Below, one piece after another: positions 57,787 to 64,000 of a stretch of 64,000 bases of DNA (position 1 is its first letter; every line of letters starts with the position of its first letter). Location: contig JAPWJZ010000004.1 in assembly GCA_028283745.1 (NCBI GenBank), forward strand, positions 491,512 through 555,511. The letters run 5' to 3'. This stretch comes from Micavibrio sp. (lineage in GTDB: Bacteria > Pseudomonadota > Alphaproteobacteria > Micavibrionales > UBA2020). The translations under genes were made by a program, and so were the position numbers. The notes beneath the pieces are model-generated. The model saw nothing but the letters and a program-made list of their open reading frames with translations. It was not told where the DNA came from and searched no databases.

Positions 57787-59079
57787 CTACTTCTCCTGCA
57801 CCGTCTCTTCTACCTTCGCCGCCAGCGCTGCGGGCAGACGCTTGCCCACACCCGCACGCTGCGCGTGGTAGATCCCCGTCCGGCCTGAGAACAAATAACT
57901 GCCCACACACGCAATCGCGGCAAAGGCACCGGCCTCTGCGCCGAACAGCTCCACCGCCATCAGCGAAGAGGCGATCGGCGTATTCGCCGCACCGGCAAAG
58001 ACCGCGACAAACCCCATCCCCGCCAGCAGCGAGGCAGGCAGCGGCAGCACATGGCTCAGCGCGTTGCCCAGCGTCGCGCCAATGTAGAACAGCGGCGTCA
58101 CCTCTCCGCCCTTGAAGCCCGTCCCCAGCGTGACCGAGGTAAACAGCGACTTCACAAAGAAGTCCCACGGGTGCACCTGGTGCACAAACGACTCCTGGAT
58201 CACCGGCACTCCCAGGCCGATGTACCGCGTCGTGCCCAGCGCAAAGACCGCGCAGCTTACCAGCAGACCGCCGACCACCGGCCGCAGCTCAGGCCGTTTG
58301 ATCTTCGTCTTGGCCAGCGACGCCACCGCATGGGTCGTGCGCGCAAAGAACATGGCCATCAGCCCGAAGACCGCACCAGCAAGCATCGCAGTCAAAAGCC
58401 GCATCACGCTCAGCGCCGGCACCTCGGTCACGGTGTAAACCGTGTGGCCCATATGCACTGACTTCAACAGCGCATGCGTCACCATGTCCCCCGCAAACGC
58501 CGAGACAAAGCAGGGAGCGATCGCCTCGTAGCTCAGCGAGCCCACCGCCAGCACCTCCAGCCCAAAGACCGCACCGGCAAGCGGCGTGCCAAAGACCGAA
58601 GCAAACCCCGCCGAGATCCCTGCCATCAACAGAACGCGCCGCCCGGCCGCATTCAACCCCAGCGGCTTGGTCAACTGGTCTGCCAGCGACGCGCCCGTCT
58701 GGATCGCCGTCCCTTCACGGCCTGCGGAACCTCCGAACAGGTGCGTTAGAAACGTACCGATCAGAATGAACGGGGTCATCCTCAGCTTGATCGTCTTTTT
58801 CGGCTCATGCACCTCGTCGAGAATCAGGTTGTTGCCTGCCTCGACCTCTTTGCCGAAGTGCTTGTACAAGAGCCCGACGCATCCGCCTACCGGAGCCAGC
58901 AGCCAGATCATCCAGCGATGCGCCTCGCGCACCTCCGTAGCCACGTTGAGCGACCAAAGCAGCACCGCCGAAGCGGCCCCACCCATCACGCCCACAACCA
59001 CAGCCACCGGCGTCCAGCGCAGCAGCTCCCCCACCAGGGCAAACTGCGATCCATACTGCGTTTTCTGTGTTTGAGACAC
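57787..59079 (-). CDS. CLC-family channel/antiporter, probable fluoride exporter (CLC-F/EriC-F)
   Basis: GGSAGREGTAIQTGASLADQL; GTG start at 59079; preceded by a fluoride riboswitch-like element. Confidence 0.88.
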   Translation of the reverse strand: MSQTQKTQYGSQFALVGELLRWTPVAVVVGVMGGAASAVLLWSLNVATEVREAHRWMIWLLAPVGGCVGLLYKHFGKEVEAGNNLILDEVHEPKKTIKLRMTPFILIGTFLTHLFGGSAGREGTAIQTGASLADQLTKPLGLNAAGRRVLLMAGISAGFASVFGTPLAGAVFGLEVLAVGSLSYEAIAPCFVSAFAGDMVTHALLKSVHMGHTVYTVTEVPALSVMRLLTAMLAGAVFGLMAMFFARTTHAVASLAKTKIKRPELRPVVGGLLVSCAVFALGTTRYIGLGVPVIQESFVHQVHPWDFFVKSLFTSVTLGTGFKGGEVTPLFYIGATLGNALSHVLPLPASLLAGMGFVAVFAGAANTPIASSLMAVELFGAEAGAFAAIACVGSYLFSGRTGIYHAQRAGVGKRLPAALAAKVEETVQEK

Positions 59080-59084
59080 ACGTC

Positions 59085-59109
59085 CTCCTACGAGTGAATT
59101 TCGTAGGAG
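59085..59109 (-). promoter_or_regulatory. Putative SD-sequestering hairpin (riboswitch expression platform)
   Basis: Minus strand CTCCTACGA-AATTCAC-TCGTAGGAG; the right arm overlaps the SD AGGAGG just before the GTG start. Confidence 0.75.
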
Positions 59110-59172
59110 TCATCAGCACTCGCGTCCGTGTGTGGCGCGCGAGGCGGTTAGAGGCGGAACCCCATCGCCCTC
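59101..59172 (-). ncRNA. Fluoride riboswitch aptamer (crcB motif)
   Basis: Minus strand GGGCGATGGGGTTCCGCCTCTAACCGCCTCGCGCGCCACACACGGACGCGAGTGCTGATGACTCCTACGA: conserved GGCGAUGG...UUCCGCC...AACCGCC...GCUGAUGACUCCUAC blocks, CTCGCG/CGCGAG stem, upstream of a CLC gene. Confidence 0.92.
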
Positions 59173-59212
59173 TCGTTTGTAGCCTTAGCTTACCGCAACG
59201 ATTCTTCACGGC

Positions 59213-59244
59213 AAAGAGGCCACCCGTAACCGGATGGCCTCTTT
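59213..59244. terminator. Hairpin terminator downstream of mreB
   Basis: aaagaggcca...tggcctcttt, 10-bp stem with T-rich end. Confidence 0.75.
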
Positions 59245-59264
59245 CGTCTCTTCGGAGCCGTTTG

Positions 59265-60323
59265 TTAGTCGATCGAGATCTTGCGCAACAAGCGGAAGTC
59301 GCTCAGCATCTTGCCCGTTCCCAGCACCACCGAGGCCAAAGGATCGTCCGCGATAGAGACCGGCAGGCCCGTTTCCTCGCGAATGCGCTTGTCCAGGTTC
59401 TTGATCAACGCACCGCCACCCGTCAGCACAATGCCGCGGTCAGAGATATCCGCCGAAAGCTCCGGCGGAGTGCGCTCCAGCGCCACGCGAATCGCGTTCA
59501 TGATCGTCGCAATCGACTCACCCAGCGCTTCGCGAATCTCAGAGTCTTCAATGGTGATCGTCTTTGGCACGCCCTCAATCAGGTTGCGGCCCTTGATCTC
59601 CATCGTCAGCGGCTTCTCCAGCGGATACGCCGAGCCCAGCTCGATCTTGATCTGCTCAGCCGTGCGCTCGCCCACCAGCAGGTTGTACTTGCGCTTCAGG
59701 TAGGTCATCACGGCTTCGTCCATCTGGTTGCCGGCCATACGCACCGAGCGCGAGTACACGATACCCGCCAGAGAAATCACCGCAATATCGGTCGTTCCAC
59801 CACCGATATCGACCACCATGTTGCCGCCCGGCTCCGTAATCGGCAGACCGGCGCCGATGGCAGCCACCATCGCCTGCTCCACCAGATGCACTTCGCTTGC
59901 CTTGGCGCGGTACGCCGAGTCCATGACGGCACGCTTTTCTACCTGAGTAATCTCGGAAGGCACGCCGATCACGATGCGAGGATGCACCATCATCTTGCGG
60001 TTGTGCGCCTTCTGGATGAAGTAGTTCAGCATCTTCTCCGTCTGCTTGAAGTCGGCAATCACGCCATCCTTCATCGGCTTGATCGCGGCGATGTTGCCCG
60101 GCGTGCGACCCAGCATTTCCTTTGCTTCCTTACCAACCGCTTCCACCTCATTGGTCACCTTGTTGACCGCAATGATGGAAGGTTCGTTGACGATAATGCC
60201 CTTGCCGTGCGCGAAAACCAGCGTGTTGGCTGTACCGAGATCGATCGCCAGATCGCTCGAAAACAGCGAGAAGATGGACCGCATATTGCCGCGCCCGGGG
60301 CGCGAAGAAAAATTCGAAGACAT
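59265..60323 (-). CDS. mreB: Rod shape-determining protein MreB
   Basis: SDLAIDLGTANTLVFAHGKGIIVNEPSIIAVN...MLGRTPGNIAAIKPMKDGVIADF...VVDIGGGTTDIAVISLAGIV. Confidence 0.97.
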   Translation of the reverse strand: MSSNFSSRPGRGNMRSIFSLFSSDLAIDLGTANTLVFAHGKGIIVNEPSIIAVNKVTNEVEAVGKEAKEMLGRTPGNIAAIKPMKDGVIADFKQTEKMLNYFIQKAHNRKMMVHPRIVIGVPSEITQVEKRAVMDSAYRAKASEVHLVEQAMVAAIGAGLPITEPGGNMVVDIGGGTTDIAVISLAGIVYSRSVRMAGNQMDEAVMTYLKRKYNLLVGERTAEQIKIELGSAYPLEKPLTMEIKGRNLIEGVPKTITIEDSEIREALGESIATIMNAIRVALERTPPELSADISDRGIVLTGGGALIKNLDKRIREETGLPVSIADDPLASVVLGTGKMLSDFRLLRKISID

Positions 60324-60566
60324 AGTGCAAAGGATCCTGACCGCGAAGAAACAGTCTGAGAAGTGATGCCGAAGCGGTGGCTTCGTCTACGCAGTATTGT
60401 ACGGCTTATGTCTTCGCTCTGCTTCCCGCTGCAAGCGCTTTGCTATGCGCATTTTCCGCTTCTGCATCTCCGCGCTGGCATTTTAGGAAAAAGCTTCGAA
60501 TTTCATTCGCTCCTCCCCCTTTGCCCTGCATGAGCCTTGTCAGAAGAAAGCGCTACACTGGCCACC

Positions 60567-62755
60567 ATGGGGACCAGCACGCATCGCCGCCGCATCGTTC
60601 TTACGCTGGGCGTGAGCCTTGTTTTGCTCTTCCTTGCCCTGGCCACGCTGAACGCCTTCAACCTGCGCGTGCTGAATCCGGAGACCCCTGCGCAGACGCT
60701 GGTCTTCATCGCGCTCTCCACGCTGGCCTTTCTGCTCTTCGTCGGCGTACTCATCGCGCTCGTGCGCAACGTGCTCAAGCTCTACTCCGACCAGCGTTCC
60801 CGCGTGCTCGGAACACGTCTGCGCACCCGCATGCTCTGGGGAGCCGTACTGGTCTCCATCGCGCCTCTGGTCTTCATGTTCGCCTTCAGCTATCTGCTGC
60901 TGAACCGCGCCGTGGACCGCTGGTTCTCCCAGCCCGTCACCGAGATGCGCAACGACGCCAACTCGCTGACCGACGAGCTGCTCCGCTACGCCTCCGCCAA
61001 CGCACGTTCCGAGGCCGACTCCATCGCAGTGGAAATCGCCAGCGACCCACCGCAAAGTGCCGCGCATGCGTTGCAACGGCATGAGGTCACACTCCAGGGC
61101 GGCTTCGCCGTGCTCTACCGTGAAGGCAACGCCGTCACCTCGCTGCACCTGCCCGACTCGCCCGCCACCACGCCCGCCAGCCTGCTCCAGCTCGCCCGCC
61201 GCACCGACGACCCCTTTTTCTCGCTCGCCGGCACGGATTACACCCTGGCCACCGCCGCGCTCAGTGACGACCGCCTGATCATCGTTGGCCTGCCGATCCC
61301 CCAGAGCATCTCCACCACCAGCCAGCACCTGCGCGCCTCCGCCGAAGCCTACTGGACGCTCTTCCGGGAACGTCGCCAGGTACGCAACCTGTACATGTTT
61401 TTGCTGCTGCTCACCACCATGCTGGCGCTCTTTGCCTGCTGCTGGCTCGCGCTCAATCTCTCCAAACAGGTCACCCGGCCTATCGAGTCGCTCGCCGACG
61501 CCATGGAAGCCATCGCCTCCGGCAACTACGCTCACCGCGTCAGCGGCCCCGTCACGCAGGAGCTCGGCGAACTCGTGGACAGCTTCAACGCCATGGCGGC
61601 TGACCTTGAAAGCGCACGCGTCCTCGCCAACCAGTCCACCTCGCAGCTCTCCGAGCTGAACACCGCGCTGCAGGCCCGGCGGCGCGAGCTTGAAACAATC
61701 ATCGAAACCATCCCCAACGGCGTTGCCACCTTCAACGCCAACCGCCATCTCCTGCTCGCCAACCGCGCGTTCTCTGAGCTGCTCGACCCCGGCGGGCAGC
61801 TTCAGTTTCTCGGAATCGCGCTCGAACAGATGTTCCCGCCCGAAATCACCGAAGCCCTCGACCGGCTTCTGCGCCGCTCCCACCGCATGGGCTCGGCCTC
61901 AACCGAGCTCGAAATGGCGACAAGCTCCGGCCCGCGCCAGCTCTCCGCCACGGTCGCTCTGCTTGAAGATGGTCTGCGCAAGCAGCCCATCGGCTACGTT
62001 GTTGTGCTTGAGAATGCCACCGAACTGCTGCGCGCGCAGAAGCAGTCTGCGTGGAAAGAAGTGGCACGCCGCGTAGCGCACGAAATCAAGAATCCACTCA
62101 CGCCCATCTCGCTGAACGCCGAACAGATTCGTCGCCACATCGTCCGCCTGGCGACCGCTGCATGGCACGCCACGAATCTTGGAGTCACGTTCCCCCGGGG
62201 TCATTCAACGTTCCAGTGAGGTCATCAGCGCATCGGTTGAAAGTATGCGCGGGCTGGTGGATCAGTTCTCGTCGCTGGCGGAGTTCCCCAGTGCGCGCCC
62301 ACGTCCCGCTGACCTGAACACCATCGTGGAGAACACACTCAGCCTCTTCGCCGGACGTCTCGGCTGCATCCGCGTCACGCTGCAGGCTTGCCCGCAACCT
62401 GCCCCTGGTCATGGCCGATCCCGAAGCCATCAAGCGTGCTCTTTCAAACCTGATTGACAACGCAGCCGAGGCGATGATCGGTAGCCTATTGCGTGAGGTT
62501 CACATTGAGACGCGCCGCAGTGAACAGTCGCCCGGCATGATTGAGATGGTGGTGGCGGACACCGGTCCCGGCGTGACGGACGACATGCGTGAACGCCTCT
62601 TCCTGCCGTACTTCTCCACCAAGCAACGCGGCACGGGGCTGGGCCTGTCCATTGCCGCAAAGATCATGCAGGACCACCAGGGAACCATCCGCGCGGAAAA
62701 GAACATGCCCACCGGCGCGCGTTTCCTGCTGGAACTGCCGACAGCCGCACCATGA
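60567..62755 (+). CDS. NtrY-like membrane sensor histidine kinase (TM, HAMP, PAS, HisKA, HATPase), interrupted by two apparent +1 frameshifts
   Basis: ORF 60537-62219 carries HAMP/PAS and VARRVAHEIKNPLTPISLNAEQIRRHI; the kinase core continues in ORF 62179-62457 (VIQRSSEVISASVESMRGLVDQFSSLAEFP) then ORF 62411-62755 (MADPEAIKRALSNLIDNAAEAM...GTGLGLSIAAKIMQDHQG). Confidence 0.88.
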
Positions 62756-62826
62756 GGGAGCGGCGAACACGCAGGCAACGCAGGCGTCGCTGCGGCATCA
62801 GACGCAGAGGCCAGGAACACATCCGC

Positions 62827-64000
62827 ATGACGCACATCCTTGTAGTTGATGACGAAACAGAGATCCGCCAATCGCTGGAAACCATCCTGCGTGAGGAAGG
62901 CTATGCCGTAGCCTCCAGCGGGACCGCCACGGAAGGGCTGGAGCTGATCCGCGACGTGGAGTACGACGTCGTGCTGCTGGATATCTGGCTACCCGATGGC
63001 GACGGCCTTGAGGTGCTGGCACGCATCCGCGATCTCGCGCTGGCAGCGCCGCCAGAGGTGGTCATCATCTCCGGCCACGGCACCATTGAGTCTGCTGTTC
63101 GAGCCACCAAGCTGGGCGCGTATGACTTTCTGGAAAAGCCGCTCTCGCTGGATCGCACACTGCTCTTGTTGAAGAACGCAACCGAAGCGCGTCGCCTGCG
63201 TCGTGACAACTCAGAGTTTCAGCAGCAGCTTGCGCAGAAGGCCTATCTCACCGGCGAAAGCGTGCCCATGAAGGCGCTGCGTCAGCAGATTCGCCTGATG
63301 GCTCCCACCAACGGCCGCGTGCTCATCTACGGTGAATCCGGCAGCGGCAAGGAACGCATTGCGCGCACCATGCATGCGGAAAGCCTGCGTGCGGATAGGC
63401 CATTCATTGAGTTGAACTGTGCTGCGATCCCCGAGGACTACATCGAAAGCGAACTCTTTGGCTATCGTCACAGCGCTGTTCCCGGTGGGCCAGCGGAGAA
63501 GCGCGGCACCTTCGAACGCGCGGATGGCGGCACGCTCTTTCTGGATGAAGTGGGCGACATGAGCCTGAAGACGCAGGCCAAGGTGTTGCGCACGCTGGAT
63601 GAACAGCGCTTCTATCCTGTGGGCGCGTCGCAACCCGTGCATGTGGATGTGCGCGTGATCGCCGCCACCAACAAGGACCTGGAAGACGAGATCATCAAGG
63701 GCAACTTCCGCGAAGACCTGTTTTATCGTCTGAACGTCATTCCGTTTTATGTGCCACCGCTGCGCGATCGACTGGAAGATGTGCCATCGCTGGTGCAGGA
63801 GTTTCTCAGCGAATTTGGCCGCCAGTATGGACGGCCGCGCGTGGAGATTTCGCCTGACGCCATCACCGCGCTGAAGCAATATGCACTGGCCGGGCAATGT
63901 GCGCGAGCTGCGCAACGTGGTGGAGCGCGTGCTGATCCTCAACCCCAAGGCCACACGCGTCTCGAAGCCAAAGCACCTTCCCATGCTCGTGCAACGCACC
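62827..64000 (+). CDS. NtrC-like response regulator (REC + AAA+ domain), 3' truncated by window edge; apparent +1 frameshift near 63886; GAFTGA motif degenerate
   Basis: Open frame not in the ORF list because it has no stop before the window end: MTHILVVDDETEIRQSLETILREEGYAV...LIYGESGSGKERIARTMH...ELFGYRHSAVPGGPAEKRGTFERADGGTLFLDEVGD; WPGNVRELRNVVERVLILNPKATRV appears in the +1 frame. Confidence 0.9.
   Translation, partial: MTHILVVDDETEIRQSLETILREEGYAVASSGTATEGLELIRDVEYDVVLLDIWLPDGDGLEVLARIRDLALAAPPEVVIISGHGTIESAVRATKLGAYDFLEKPLSLDRTLLLLKNATEARRLRRDNSEFQQQLAQKAYLTGESVPMKALRQQIRLMAPTNGRVLIYGESGSGKERIARTMHAESLRADRPFIELNCAAIPEDYIESELFGYRHSAVPGGPAEKRGTFERADGGTLFLDEVGDMSLKTQAKVLRTLDEQRFYPVGASQPVHVDVRVIAATNKDLEDEIIKGNFREDLFYRLNVIPFYVPPLRDRLEDVPSLVQEFLSEFGRQYGRPRVEISPDAITALKQYALAGQCARAAQRGGARADPQPQGHTRLEAKAPSHARATH

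Noticed and set aside
60540-61883. 447-aa minus-strand ORF
   Set aside because: Antisense to the histidine kinase; Glu/Gly/Val-rich shadow translation.

Overview
This 64-kb, GC-rich, gene-dense window looks chromosomal and is most consistent with an Acidobacteriota (Terriglobia-type) genome; the taxon is inferred from gene content only. I found no rRNA, tRNA, CRISPR array, IS element or prophage. Main blocks: (1) a chemosensory operon (cheA-cheW-mcp-cheB-cheR-cheY-CheX/CheC-like) at 1-7.4 kb; (2) a KDPG aldolase / KDG kinase pair; (3) a lipoprotein with two intact HKD motifs (phospholipase D-like); (4) housekeeping genes (fabI, ABC-F, tag, YegD-like Hsp70, CSS-EAL protein, ispG, queF, DsbD-like, rarA, trmH-like, tsaC-like, lnt, mazG, uvrC, rsmA, ruvC, amidase, murI, mreB); (5) a complete reductive pyrimidine catabolism cluster (hyuC-preT-preA-hydA-NCS1 transporter-aminotransferase) at 30.8-39.4 kb; (6) prfB with the canonical CUU-UGA-C programmed +1 frameshift plus a second, unexpected frameshift; (7) a strong fluoride (crcB-motif) riboswitch match upstream of a CLC-F-type channel gene, with an apparent Shine-Dalgarno-sequestering platform; (8) a small coiled-coil/AT-hook protein gene followed by a 26-bp perfect inverted repeat; (9) an NtrY/NtrC-like two-component pair at the right edge with several frameshifts and a degenerate GAFTGA motif. 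Five apparent indels, all net +1, disrupt conserved genes (mcp, prfB, the kinase twice, the regulator). Sequencing or assembly error is the leading explanation. I see no clear wholly new multi-gene system. The best candidates for follow-up are the riboswitch, the AT-hook protein, the GAFTGA-less regulator, the PLD lipoprotein and the DUF305/LVIVD pair.
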